The position numbers were made by a program, and so were the translations under genes. The notes beneath the pieces are model-generated. The model was given only the letters and a program-made list of their open reading frames with translations. It had not been told where the DNA came from and searched no databases. 64,000 nt of DNA from positions 62,001 to 126,000 of the forward strand of contig NZ_JACVUP010000010.1 in NCBI RefSeq assembly GCF_016625195.1. Reading direction: 5' to 3'. This stretch comes from Erwinia sp. S63 (lineage in GTDB: Bacteria; Pseudomonadota; Gammaproteobacteria; Enterobacterales; Enterobacteriaceae). Position 1 is the stretch's first letter, and every line of letters begins with the position of its first letter. Of the stretch, positions 33,880 through 42,508 are shown in pieces.

Positions 33880-35031
33880 ATGTCTGCCAAACTGTTTAAA
33901 GCATCCGAAGCGGTACTGCGAGTCGAACGCACGTCACTGCGCGTACAGCAGCCTGCCTCCAGCAGTGACATGGTCTCGCTGGCGATGGGCGAACCCGATT
34001 TTGATACCCCACCGCGCATCGTCCAGGCGGCGGTTGAAGCGCTGCAGCAGGGCTATACCCATTACGCCCCTCTGCTGGGCGATAAAACTCTGTGCCAGGC
34101 GCTGGCCGATGACGTCTCTGCGCGGAGCGGCATGCCGGTTAAAAACGGTGAAGTGCTGGTGACTCACGGCGGTACCGCGGGCCTGGCTGCCGCGATCCTC
34201 TCTATCGTCAATCCCGGCGATCGCGTGGTGATCCCGGATCCGACTTATTCGCTGTATGCCGATCTGGTCAACATGGCGGGCGGTATCTGCATTCCCATGC
34301 CGTGCCGCAGCGATTTGCACTGGGATTTAGATCGTCTGGATAAAGCGCTGGAGGGCGCCAAACTGTTTGTGTTCTGTAATCCAGGCAATCCTACCGGCAT
34401 CGTGCACAGCCGTGAAGAGATTGAAACCCTGGGTAAGCTGGTTAACAAACACAACAACCTGGTGATTGCCGATGAAGCTTACAGCGATCTGGTGTTCACC
34501 GATCGCCCTTTCACTTCGGTATTGCAGGTGCCCGCCTTCGCTGGTCGCACGTTGTACTGTCAGACCTTTTCGAAAAGCTACGCCATGACCGGCTGGCGCG
34601 TGGGCTATCTGGCGGGACCCGCTGAGATGATCGCTGCCGCCGCGCGCGTCCACAATAGCGTCAACGGTTCGGTGAACAGTGCAGTGCAGCGTGCGGCACT
34701 GGTAGCGCTCACGCAGTGTAAAAATGACGTCAAACGTATGTATGATGTCTACCGTGAACGTCGCCAGTTAATGATGGAAGGTTTGTACGCCATCCCGGAG
34801 CTGTCGCTCAATGAACCCGAGGGTGCATTTTACTGCTTCCCTTCCTATTCATTGCCGATCCCGGCAATCGATATGGTCGCGCTGCTGCGTGAACAAGGCA
34901 TTGCCGTTCGTCCAGGCAGTGAGTTTGGTGCGGCAGGTGAGCGCCACCTGCGCCTGTCCTACGCGGCCAGCAATGAGGCGATTGTCGAAGGCGTACGTCG
35001 CCTCAAACGTGCGCTGGCTGGTTTGAACTGA
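33880..35031 (+). CDS. Class I/II PLP-dependent aminotransferase
   Basis: This is a 383-residue fold-type I aminotransferase. The PLP lysine is Lys232 (QTFSKSYAMTGWRVGY), with Asp198 (IADEAYSD) for the pyridine nitrogen and Asn167 (FCNPGNPTG). AGGAAGG at 33867-33873 sets the start at 33880, although the frame is open further upstream across the end of the SDR gene. It probably passes an amino group between the pathway intermediate and 2-oxoglutarate/glutamate; the glutamate dehydrogenase at 35801 could then recycle the glutamate. It belongs to the aspartate/aromatic subgroup by overall pattern. The exact substrate is unknown. Confidence 0.9.
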   Translation: MSAKLFKASEAVLRVERTSLRVQQPASSSDMVSLAMGEPDFDTPPRIVQAAVEALQQGYTHYAPLLGDKTLCQALADDVSARSGMPVKNGEVLVTHGGTAGLAAAILSIVNPGDRVVIPDPTYSLYADLVNMAGGICIPMPCRSDLHWDLDRLDKALEGAKLFVFCNPGNPTGIVHSREEIETLGKLVNKHNNLVIADEAYSDLVFTDRPFTSVLQVPAFAGRTLYCQTFSKSYAMTGWRVGYLAGPAEMIAAAARVHNSVNGSVNSAVQRAALVALTQCKNDVKRMYDVYRERRQLMMEGLYAIPELSLNEPEGAFYCFPSYSLPIPAIDMVALLREQGIAVRPGSEFGAAGERHLRLSYAASNEAIVEGVRRLKRALAGLN

Positions 35032-35059
35032 GACGTAAAACACAGGAAGAAAACCCACC

Positions 35060-35680
35060 ATGGCGGGAAGACCGATGCGCAGTGATACCGAAAGAAACCG
35101 CAAAAACCTGATTCAGGCGGGAGCCCGCTTGTTTGAGCATGCAGAAAACCCGATAAGCCTGGCGGAGATTGCCGCCGAAGCCGGCGTATCCGTTGCCACG
35201 GCCTATCGCCAGTTTACGTCGGTCGAAGAGGTGCTGAACGCCTATCGCCAGGAAGTGGGCCAGCTTTTGCTCGATTTCAGTCTGAGCCAGGGCTGCGCGG
35301 GCCTGCAGAAACTGGAGAACATCAGCCGGCACTGGATCAAACTGGTGCGCGAAAACGGTGCCGCAATGGTGCCGATGCGTAACCGTCGTGGCTACCTGGA
35401 ACGTTTATGGGAAGGCGCGGACTACCTGAAAGTACAGGCGGATGCGCTGCGTCCGGCGTTACGTGAGGCGATGGGTGAAATGGATCTGCCGGACATTGGT
35501 GATAAAGCGATTTTCTTGTGGAACATCCTGTTCGATCCCCGTGAAATCTTTGACCTGCTGGATACCGTTGGCCTGACGGAAAAACAGGTAGGTACACAGT
35601 TGATGTCAGTGCTCATTGGCGGCCTGCGCGGTTTCGCCACCGCCAATGAATTCAGCGTGGAAGCTTGCCGCACTAAGTAA
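35060..35680 (+). CDS. TetR-family transcriptional regulator
   Basis: This encodes 206 residues with an N-terminal TetR helix-turn-helix: RKNLIQAGARLFEHAENPIS, then LAEIAAEAGVSVATAYRQFTS at about residues 35-55, followed by a variable ligand-binding region with hydrophobic helices. It is the last gene before the terminator at 35688 and most likely controls the catabolic cluster in which it is embedded; the aagtga/tcactt repeats before the first gene are a candidate target. AGGAAGA (35044-35050) supports the start. The ligand is probably the pathway substrate or an intermediate (inference). Confidence 0.9.
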   Translation: MAGRPMRSDTERNRKNLIQAGARLFEHAENPISLAEIAAEAGVSVATAYRQFTSVEEVLNAYRQEVGQLLLDFSLSQGCAGLQKLENISRHWIKLVRENGAAMVPMRNRRGYLERLWEGADYLKVQADALRPALREAMGEMDLPDIGDKAIFLWNILFDPREIFDLLDTVGLTEKQVGTQLMSVLIGGLRGFATANEFSVEACRTK

Positions 35681-35687
35681 ATATCGG

Positions 35688-35709
35688 GGCCGCCACTCAG
35701 CGGCCTTTT
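35688..35709 (+). terminator. Intrinsic terminator after the TetR gene
   Basis: The arm ggccgc, the loop cactca and the arm gcggcc form a perfect 6-bp GC stem directly followed by tttt. It sits 8 bases after the TetR stop codon and closes the six-gene catabolic operon and its regulator, separating them from the glutamate dehydrogenase gene. Confidence 0.8.
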
Positions 35710-35800
35710 CCCTCTTCTTTTGATGATCACAGCCACTGTGAGGGCTTCCTGCATCCTGAATTTAGGTGGCAGCGCCTGCGCGGTGCAAAAAGGTGAAATG

Positions 35801-37072
35801 ATGACAGCGCTTTCTTATGTATCAGAAGATAAACACTCCCCCTGGACGACCTATCTGGCGCAGGTCGATCGCGTACTACCCTATCTGGGCGAACTCTCAC
35901 GCTGGGCGGATACGCTGCGCCATCCTAAGCGTGCACTGATCGTCGATATCCCGCTGGAGATGGATGATGGCAGCGTCAGGCATTTCGAAGGCTACCGCGT
36001 GCAGCACAATCTTTCACGCGGGCCGGGTAAAGGCGGCGTGCGTTTTCACCCGGACGTGACGCTGGAAGAAGTGATGGCGCTGTCAGCCTGGATGACGGTG
36101 AAATGTGCGGCGATCAATCTGCCGTTTGGCGGGGCGAAAGGCGGTATCCGCGTCGATCCGCGAGAGCTATCCAAAAAGGAGCTGGAGCGACTGACGCGCC
36201 GCTACACCAGCGAGATTGGCAGCATTATCGGGCCACAACAGGATATTCCGGCACCGGACGTCGGCACCAATCCGCAGGTGATGGCATGGATGATGGACAC
36301 CTGGTCGATGAATATCGGCATGACCAGTACCGGTGTGGTAACCGGCAAACCCATCCATCTCGGCGGCTCGTTAGGTCGTGTGAAGGCTACGGGGCGCGGT
36401 GTGTTTGTCACCGGAAAAGTCACGGCGCAGCGGATCGGCCTGGAACTGGGGAACGCACGCGTGGCGGTGCAGGGCTTCGGCAATGTCGGCAGCGTGGCCG
36501 CCGAACTGTTTTCACAGTCAGGTGCGAAGGTCGTCACGGTGCAGGATCACAGCGCCACGCTGCATCATTCAGCTGGCATCGATATCGCAGCGCTGATTCG
36601 CTGGCAACAGCAGCACGGTAGTATCGCTGGGTTTCATGGCGCAACAGCAATCAGCCACGAGGCCTTTTGGGAACAGGGTTGCGATATCCTGATCCCCGCC
36701 GCGCTGGAAGGGCAAATTACCGCAGAGCGCGCGCGAAAACTGGTGTGCCGTATGGTGCTGGAAGGTGCCAACGGCCCGACATTGCCCGAAGCGGACGACA
36801 TCCTGACCCAGCGCAACATCACGGTGGTGCCCGATGTGATTTGCAACGCCGGTGGCGTCACCGTCAGTTACTTCGAGTGGGTGCAGGATTTTTCCAGCTT
36901 CTTCTGGAGCGAAGATGAAATTAACGCCCGACTAGACAAAATCATGGAACAGGCGCTGCTCGCGATCTGGCAAAAATCGGAACAGTTGGCAGTGAGTTTA
37001 CGTACGGCAGCTTATGCCGTGGCTTGTGAGCGGATTTTGACGGCAAGGAAAGAGCGTGGATTGTATCCGTGA
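35801..37072 (+). CDS. Glu/Leu/Phe/Val-type glutamate dehydrogenase
   Basis: This is a 423-residue dehydrogenase that interconverts glutamate with 2-oxoglutarate and ammonia. The catalytic lysine lies in [13 protein letters not shown] near residue 105, with a further conserved KGGVRFHP just before it, and the nucleotide-binding Rossmann motif is VQGFGNVGS near 218. At about 420 residues it resembles the RocG/GudB catabolic type more than the longer E. coli GdhA. The frame is open back to 35720, but AAAAGGTGA at 35787-35795 places the start at 35801 (or 35798). It sits just after the terminator of the catabolic operon, so it has its own promoter but may share the task of handling amino nitrogen. 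Confidence 0.9.
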   Translation: MTALSYVSEDKHSPWTTYLAQVDRVLPYLGELSRWADTLRHPKRALIVDIPLEMDDGSVRHFEGYRVQHNLSRGPGKGGVRFHPDVTLEEVMALSAWMTVKCAAINLPFGGAKGGIRVDPRELSKKELERLTRRYTSEIGSIIGPQQDIPAPDVGTNPQVMAWMMDTWSMNIGMTSTGVVTGKPIHLGGSLGRVKATGRGVFVTGKVTAQRIGLELGNARVAVQGFGNVGSVAAELFSQSGAKVVTVQDHSATLHHSAGIDIAALIRWQQQHGSIAGFHGATAISHEAFWEQGCDILIPAALEGQITAERARKLVCRMVLEGANGPTLPEADDILTQRNITVVPDVICNAGGVTVSYFEWVQDFSSFFWSEDEINARLDKIMEQALLAIWQKSEQLAVSLRTAAYAVACERILTARKERGLYP

Positions 37073-37485
37073 GAATACTGAACGCTTAATAACATGACTT
37101 AGGCAGCCGAAAATCGTATGAAAAAAACGGCAGTTCCCTTGAATGGCCCTGCCGTCTATCTTATTCCCACTTTAGTTGTGTTGTCCTCAATCCACATATT
37201 TATCAAAACGCAGCATGCCTTCCACATACCTGTCGCAGACAATCTGAATGTCTGACGAGCCTGACAAATACTAAGGGTGACGCGCATAAAATCCCGCCCC
37301 ACTCTCATCAAAATCAATGCGGCAATTGAGCTTCAAGTGCTCATCATGAAGTTGTGTTTTTCAGTTAAGATGGCAGCTCATCAAACTTTACGGCCCATCA
37401 AATTCAAACCTTAAATAGTCATAACTCACTATCATGAGTTTCATTTCCGCGCTGATTCAGCGCCTAAAAACCAGGGAAGAGAGTG
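37073..37485. other. Intergenic region before the metallophosphoesterase
   Basis: About 410 bases with the hairpin at 37127-37155 and otherwise nothing I can support. A 61-codon frame at 37434 overlaps the start of the metallophosphoesterase and is not called. Confidence 0.5.
37127..37155 (-). terminator. Hairpin with A-run downstream of glutamate dehydrogenase
   Basis: acggcag (37127-37133) pairs with ctgccgt (37149-37155). Seven A residues precede the first arm, which gives a T-run after the hairpin on the minus strand. As no minus-strand gene lies to its right, it may instead serve as a weak plus-strand terminator for the dehydrogenase gene, 55 bases after its stop. Confidence 0.4.
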
Positions 37486-38601
37486 ATGTTTCATCTGATT
37501 TTCAGCATTCCGAGTTGGTATGTGATCGCACGATTCGTTTTCCCTTTGGCCATGCCATTAGTATTAAAAATCATTCTATCTCTGGTGGTTTTACTGGCTT
37601 CTCAATATCTATTAATTAGCCGATTTACCCCGGGCGGCATTTTCTCACCTGAAATGCCACGTGCAGTCACCATCCTGTTCAGCTGGGCCTTTGGCACAGT
37701 GCTACTGCTCGCGTTCACTCAAATATTGATTGATGTGGTGACACTCATTTCCCTGGTGGTGCGGCACCCGCTGCAGATGACGCCAGGTGTACGTTATGTT
37801 GCTGCACTCTTTGCCATGGTGATGTCAGCGGTCGGCGTCCATCAGGCCATACGCGTGCCACCCGTAAAAGAGGTGACGATAAAAATTGATAACCTGCCGC
37901 GCGAGTTTGAAGGCTATCAGCTACTGCAGCTCACGGATCTGCATATCACCAAACTCTTTAACGCTTCATGGACCACCGCCATGGTGAAAAAGGCGATGAC
38001 ACTGGACGCGGACCTGATCCTGGTGACCGGAGATGTCATTGATGGCACCCTGGAAAATCGCAGAAATGACGTGGAACCGCTGCGAGGCTTACATGCGCCG
38101 GACGGCGTTTATGCCATCACTGGCAACCATGAATATTTCTTTGAGCAGCAACGCTGGACCGATCATCTTGCGACACTGGGACTGCAACCTTTGCTCAACA
38201 GCCATACCCTCATTAAACGCGGCGACGCGGAGCTAGCGATCGCCGGTCTGCCCGATGTTTCAGCCTCCCGCAGAGATGCCACTGGCCCTAACCTTGAGCT
38301 GGCGCTGGAGGGTGTTCCTGCTGATGCCCCGGTAATTTTGATGGATCATCAACCACGCAATGCACGCCAAAACGCAACGCACAAAGTCGATCTACAGCTT
38401 TCCGGCCATACGCATGGTGGATTGATCGTCGGTTTTGACCGCTTGTTTGCGAAACCCAATGCGGGCTTTGTCTCGGGGCTTTATGATGTGGATGGCATGC
38501 AACTCTATGTGAATAACGGCACTGCGCTATGGCCGGGTATGGCAATACGACTGGGACGTCCTTCTGAACTGACGCGGATTACGTTGCAGCGGAGGGATTG
38601 A
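37486..38601 (+). CDS. Membrane-anchored metallophosphoesterase
   Basis: This encodes 371 residues. The first about 125 residues hold three or four hydrophobic segments that anchor it in the inner membrane. The rest is a calcineurin-like phosphoesterase with the full metal-site set: TDLHI (D-x-H) near 148, GDVIDG near 187, GNHEY near 217, and SGHTHGG near 309. YkuE/YaeI-type relatives with this layout act on phospholipid head groups such as UDP-diacylglucosamine or on unknown phosphodiesters. The start is taken as ATG 37486 behind AGGGAAGAG; a GTG one codon earlier is possible. Single gene, same strand as the upstream dehydrogenase, far enough away to have its own promoter. Confidence 0.88.
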   Translation: MFHLIFSIPSWYVIARFVFPLAMPLVLKIILSLVVLLASQYLLISRFTPGGIFSPEMPRAVTILFSWAFGTVLLLAFTQILIDVVTLISLVVRHPLQMTPGVRYVAALFAMVMSAVGVHQAIRVPPVKEVTIKIDNLPREFEGYQLLQLTDLHITKLFNASWTTAMVKKAMTLDADLILVTGDVIDGTLENRRNDVEPLRGLHAPDGVYAITGNHEYFFEQQRWTDHLATLGLQPLLNSHTLIKRGDAELAIAGLPDVSASRRDATGPNLELALEGVPADAPVILMDHQPRNARQNATHKVDLQLSGHTHGGLIVGFDRLFAKPNAGFVSGLYDVDGMQLYVNNGTALWPGMAIRLGRPSELTRITLQRRD

Positions 38602-38665
38602 TGCAGAAATGATGAACTTGCTATTACGTATACAGTGATTTCATCAACATTGTGAAGAAGGTAAA

Positions 38666-38697
38666 AGCCATAAGTCTGCACGAGTGGACTTATGGCT
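38666..38697. terminator. Perfect 11-bp hairpin between convergent genes
   Basis: agccataagtc (38666-38676) and gacttatggct (38687-38697) are exact complements around a 10-base loop. It lies between the ends of the convergent metallophosphoesterase and higA genes, where a two-way terminator is expected, but there is no T-run. Confidence 0.5.
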
Positions 38698-38768
38698 AAC
38701 CTGGGCAAGTCATGTTTTCGCTCTGGCACAAAAACTGGGCTGTAGCGACAGGCGTCTTCAAAAAATGA

Positions 38769-39074
38769 TCAGTTGGTCCCGGAGAGAGGATCCGGTTTAT
38801 AACGGATAGTCAGCACCGTAAGGTCAACATTCCTTGCCGCTTTATCCAGGTCATATGCCGCCTGAATACGAAGCCACATTACTGGCGTACTACCAATGAC
38901 CGCCGACAATTTGATGGCCATCTCTGGTGTTATGGCTGTCAGGCCAGAAACCATTCTTGATGCTGTAGAAGGTGCAATCGCCAAAGCACGTGCTAGCTCG
39001 CGCACACCAATATCAAGGTCTTCCATGATATCGGAAATGATTTCACCGGCGTGTGGGGGATTATGCAGAGTCAT
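38769..39074 (-). CDS. higA: HigA-type antitoxin (XRE/HTH), orphan
   Basis: This is a 101-residue HTH antitoxin of the HigA/VapI group. It starts MTLHNPPHAGEIISDIMED, with the helix-turn-helix VRELARALAIAPSTASRMVSG at about residues 23-43 and the family pattern LTAITPEMAIKLSAVIG followed by TPVMWLRIQAAYDL. The normal role is to bind and silence the HigB mRNA-cutting toxin and repress the operon. Here its start overlaps the stop of a HigB remnant by one base (TGATG), exactly as in a higBA operon, but only the last codons of higB survive. It is thus a solitary antitoxin, which may persist as a DNA-binding regulator or as protection against HigB carried elsewhere. Confidence 0.92.
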   Translation of the reverse strand: MTLHNPPHAGEIISDIMEDLDIGVRELARALAIAPSTASRMVSGLTAITPEMAIKLSAVIGSTPVMWLRIQAAYDLDKAARNVDLTVLTIRYKPDPLSGTN

Positions 39075-39112
39075 CAGTGATAATCCTCATAATTAAGAAT
39101 GTAAGCGTCACC
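39074..39112 (-). pseudogene. higB toxin remnant (last 12 codons)
   Basis: The minus strand just upstream of higA encodes GDAYILNYEDYH and a stop, the diagnostic C-terminal end of HigB/RelE-type toxins. Upstream of this the frame no longer resembles the toxin and the neighbouring frames hold stops. The toxin has therefore been lost by a deletion that kept the translational overlap with higA. Confidence 0.8.
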
Positions 39113-39228
39113 TGTTCTACATAATAAAACAACGTGCATCAAGGTGTTGCTTCAGCTTATCAAAAGCCAGGTTATCTATAGACACAAAGATTCTTTTCGA
39201 ATATTACTGTTTCGCTCCTTTTACTGGC

Positions 39229-39999
39229 CTATGCGCGCCTAACCAACCCAAAGCGGCTTTGCAACACTGCAGCAATTTCCTCTTCCGCCAGCAGCTGCTT
39301 TTCCACGCCATCCGCCGTCACCGTTTTCAACATATCTCCCAGCAGGATCATCCGCCCCTCCGGACGATGCTGAACAATGAGTCGTTTCTGCACAAAAATC
39401 GCATCAGGATGGGTCGAGTTGAGGTAATTCGCCGGGGCAAAATCAATCCACTCTTGCGGTGACAGGTCAAAGCCGTATTGGTTACACCACTCCCCTTCTA
39501 CCTTCGCCTGCAGCAGATACTCGCCATGCGCGTCACAGGTGAGTTTGAACGTATCGAAATCCTGTTTGATATCGCTATTGAGCTGATCTAAGGCTATGGG
39601 TGCGCGGATGCCGTAGCTACCAAACCCGAGATCGCACAGCCACTGGCGGCCATCAACTTCAGCAATGATTGCCATGTGGGTTTTGGGACGGCGCACCGGG
39701 TAGAACATCGGCCTTGCTGCCACAAAACGGTAGGGAATGCCTAACGCTTCCAAAGCCATGGCAAACAGTCCGTTGACCTCATAACAGTAGCCCCCTCGCC
39801 CTTTATGCAAAATCTTGTCGCAAATCTCTTCAGGCACCAGCGAGACAACTTTCCCGGCCTGCACATCGAGATTCTCAAACGGCACGGAGAACAGTTGATG
39901 ACGCATAATGGCGTGCAGCGTGGCGGAATCCGCGGCAGCAGGGCCGGTATAATTGATGCGGCGAAAATAGCGGGAAAGGTCGAAGTTATTGCTGTGCAT
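39229..39999 (-). CDS. Arylamine N-acetyltransferase
   Basis: This is a 256-residue enzyme of the NAT/NhoA family that moves an acetyl group from acetyl-CoA to arylamines, arylhydroxylamines or hydrazines. The catalytic triad is complete: Cys72 (RGGYCYEVNGLFA), His108 (KTHMAII) and Asp123 (LCDLGFG). Other landmarks are FENLDV near residue 41 and the C-terminal tail SRFGLVRRA. It is transcribed divergently from a MocR-type regulator that starts 97 bases away, and the strong dyad in the shared promoter suggests that this regulator controls it. Cytoplasmic. Confidence 0.93.
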   Translation of the reverse strand: MHSNNFDLSRYFRRINYTGPAAADSATLHAIMRHQLFSVPFENLDVQAGKVVSLVPEEICDKILHKGRGGYCYEVNGLFAMALEALGIPYRFVAARPMFYPVRRPKTHMAIIAEVDGRQWLCDLGFGSYGIRAPIALDQLNSDIKQDFDTFKLTCDAHGEYLLQAKVEGEWCNQYGFDLSPQEWIDFAPANYLNSTHPDAIFVQKRLIVQHRPEGRMILLGDMLKTVTADGVEKQLLAEEEIAAVLQSRFGLVRRA

Positions 40000-40052
40000 A
40001 GTGCCTCCTTGTCTGGTTCATGTTTGACACTATAGATGGCACCCGGCATCGT

Positions 40053-40089
40053 CTGTATAGTCAGATTTATCGAAAATCAGACTGTACAG
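40053..40089. promoter_or_regulatory. Candidate MocR operator in the nat/mocR promoter
   Basis: ctgtatagtcag (40053-40064) and cagactgtacag (40078-40089) form an inverted repeat with 10 of 12 matching positions and a 13-base centre. The second arm ends 6 bases before the mocR start codon. Its location between the divergent nat and mocR genes fits binding by the MocR product, with control of both genes. Inference from symmetry and place. Confidence 0.6.
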
Positions 40090-40095
40090 ATCGAC

Positions 40096-41517
40096 ATGTC
40101 CGTCCTGCCATTATCGTCCCCACATTACCGCCGCATTGCTGAGAGTCTGCGACATACCCTTGCTTCAGGTGCGTTGCGCCCCGGCGATCGGATGATCTCC
40201 GCACGCAAACTGGCCGAACGCGAACAGGTCAGTCTGCCAACCGCTCTGGAAGCGCTGCGCTGTCTGGAAGCGGAAGGATTGATTATTGCGCGTCCGCGCT
40301 CGGGATATTTCGTCAGTCCGCGAAACACCGAACGGCAAATACCGCCTGCGCTTTCGGGCCCCGTGCCCGTGACCCTGGCAATTGTTGCGCGCTCCCTGTT
40401 CAGTAGCGCGGAAAGCCGTTTGATACCGCTCGGCGCCGCGCTGCCCGATCCCCACTGGTTGCCAACGGAGACACTCCAGCGGGCGTTGCAATCGGCAGGT
40501 CGCCGTCTGGATGCGCATGGCCAAAGCTATAGCCTGCCACCGGGCCGGACCGACCTGCGCAATAAGATTGCCACACGTGCCGCGCAATGGGGCGCACACT
40601 TTAGCGCGGACGAAATTGTCATTACCGCTGGGGCGACCCAGGCGCTGCGTCTGGCACTGCGCGCCGTGTGTCAGCCTGGCGATGCCGTCGCGATTGAGCA
40701 ACCCGCCTACTTCGGCACGCTCCTGCTGCTGGAAGATTTGGGCCTGAAGGCACTGCAAATCCCCACCGACCCCACTGAAGGATTGCTGCTGGCACCGCTC
40801 GCTGACGCCATTAAACAGCATCGACCCGCTGCCGTACTGGCCTCGCCTACCGTACAAAACCCGCTTGGCGCCAGTATGCCGGTTGCGCGCAAGCAGGAGC
40901 TTGTGGCATTGCTTGAACGTGCAGGCATCCCGTTAATTGAGGACGATGTGTATGGCGATCTGGCTGGCGATGGGCAGCGACCTCCTGCCTGCAAGGCCTT
41001 TGATCAGCGTGGCAATGTGATTTACTGCAGTTCATTATCCAAGACTCTCGCACCGGGTTGGCGCATTGGCTGGATTGCCGCCGGCCGCTATCACACGCAG
41101 GTAATGCAGGCACGTATGGCGGGGGATTGGGCGGGCGCGCCGTTACTTGAAGCCGCCGCCAGCGACGTACTGGCCAGTGGGGACTACGATCGGCACCTGC
41201 GGCGTTTGAAGGTTCGCGTTGAGAAAGGTGTGCGAGCCGTCATCGCACGGGTTGAAGCGAGTTTCCCGCCTGGTACACGCGTTACTGCACCGGAAGCCGG
41301 TTTTTTGCTGTGGGTGGAACTTCCGCATCCGATCAATACGCTGGAAGTTCATCGTCGCGCGCTGGCGCTGGGCATTGGTGTCAGCCCGGGGCCGCTGTTT
41401 TCACCGGGGGCGGAGTTACAGAACTTCCTGCGGTTAAATTGTGCCAACGAACCAACAGCTCAGTTGCTCAATGCCGTGGACCAGATCGGCGCGATTTGTC
41501 ATGAATTGCTGGCCTGA
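40096..41517 (+). CDS. MocR-type regulator (GntR HTH fused to aminotransferase-like domain)
   Basis: This is a 473-residue two-domain protein. The N-terminal winged helix-turn-helix of the GntR family (about residues 8-75, SARKLAEREQVSLPTALEAL) is joined by a linker to a fold-type I PLP domain (about 100-470) with AYFGTLLLLEDLG, VQNPLGASMP, and the PLP lysine in SSLSKTLAPGWRIGW near residue 319. Such proteins sense a PLP-bound amine or amino acid and act as regulators, usually of a divergent gene. I chose ATG 40096, where the GntR domain begins; the frame is open to 40036 across the operator dyad. The neighbour nat gene is the probable target. Confidence 0.9.
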   Translation: MSVLPLSSPHYRRIAESLRHTLASGALRPGDRMISARKLAEREQVSLPTALEALRCLEAEGLIIARPRSGYFVSPRNTERQIPPALSGPVPVTLAIVARSLFSSAESRLIPLGAALPDPHWLPTETLQRALQSAGRRLDAHGQSYSLPPGRTDLRNKIATRAAQWGAHFSADEIVITAGATQALRLALRAVCQPGDAVAIEQPAYFGTLLLLEDLGLKALQIPTDPTEGLLLAPLADAIKQHRPAAVLASPTVQNPLGASMPVARKQELVALLERAGIPLIEDDVYGDLAGDGQRPPACKAFDQRGNVIYCSSLSKTLAPGWRIGWIAAGRYHTQVMQARMAGDWAGAPLLEAAASDVLASGDYDRHLRRLKVRVEKGVRAVIARVEASFPPGTRVTAPEAGFLLWVELPHPINTLEVHRRALALGIGVSPGPLFSPGAELQNFLRLNCANEPTAQLLNAVDQIGAICHELLA

Positions 41518-41568
41518 GTTTTGTGTAAGGCTCCAGAAACGCCTGCATTGGTCGCTGTTCACGGCAAC

Positions 41569-42486
41569 TCACTCAGGCTCGTGACGCTTTTTCCTCGGAC
41601 GATTTATCGACGCGCTAAGCTCGTGCAACCGGTTGACAGTTTTAATCGGTGTCGCGGGTTCTGCGGCCGCCAACGCCAGAACCAGGACTTCCAGACAGAT
41701 CATCGGCGTGCCGTGCACCGGAATCCGTTCCTCCGCCACGCTGCGTGGGATGAAAATGGTGCAATCGGCGTGATGCGAAAACAGAGAATTGCGCGATCCG
41801 GTGAGTAAAATGATCGGGATATTGAAACGCCGGGCCTCTTCGAGAACCGTGGTGCCTTCCCGATGCGGACTGCGCTGCACCATCATGATCAGCACATCGC
41901 CCGGTTGCAGGTGAATCAGCTGTTCGCTTAGCGATGAACCGGTGCGATTCAGCACATAAGCGGGCTTGCCGTAACGATTAAACAACCGGCTCACATAGTC
42001 TGCCAACAGTGCTGAAGCGCCAATACCAAAAATAGCGATGCGCGGAGCACCGTTTAGTAGCCCCGTGGCATGCGCAATGGCTGCGCGATTTTCATCACCG
42101 CACAGCAAATCACACGTCATGCGATAACTCTCCACCACAAAGCCAATGCTGGCATTAATATCCGGTGAGAGTTCATACACGGTTGAGGCAATACGTGCAG
42201 AACTACTCAGCGTCCTGCCAAAAATAAGATTCAACACACTTTTGAGTTCACGTAACCCCGAAAACCCCAGAGCCTGAAGGGTGCGAATCACCGTGGCATC
42301 GGAGGTGCCGGTTAATTGTGCGATCTCCATTGCCGACTTATCCATCATCGCGGCCCGATGGTGATAAATATACTCAGCAACGACGAGTTGCTGAGGGGTG
42401 AGATATTCCCGCCGCGCATCAAAGCGTTCGGTGTACGTATCCTGCTGTTTGCGTTTTGTCGTGGGGCGGGTGTTCTTCACATACAT
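41569..42486 (-). CDS. RpiR/MurR-type transcriptional regulator with SIS domain
   Basis: This encodes 305 residues. The N-terminal RpiR-type helix-turn-helix at about residues 30-95 includes MDKSAMEIAQLTGTSDATVI followed by RTLQALGFSGLRELK. A SIS sugar-phosphate-binding domain at about 135-265 includes IAIFGIGASALLADYVSRLF, QPGDVLIMMVQRS and RFNIPIILLTGSRNS. It is the third gene of a minus-strand unit whose first two genes encode PstS-like proteins, lying 22 bases after the second. That unit begins downstream of a Fur-like box, an unusual setting for a sugar-phosphate-type regulator; it may report metabolic state to iron acquisition (inference). Confidence 0.9.
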   Translation of the reverse strand: MYVKNTRPTTKRKQQDTYTERFDARREYLTPQQLVVAEYIYHHRAAMMDKSAMEIAQLTGTSDATVIRTLQALGFSGLRELKSVLNLIFGRTLSSSARIASTVYELSPDINASIGFVVESYRMTCDLLCGDENRAAIAHATGLLNGAPRIAIFGIGASALLADYVSRLFNRYGKPAYVLNRTGSSLSEQLIHLQPGDVLIMMVQRSPHREGTTVLEEARRFNIPIILLTGSRNSLFSHHADCTIFIPRSVAEERIPVHGTPMICLEVLVLALAAAEPATPIKTVNRLHELSASINRPRKKRHEPE

Positions 42487-42508
42487 TCCAAAATATTTAT
42501 CGGCGAAA

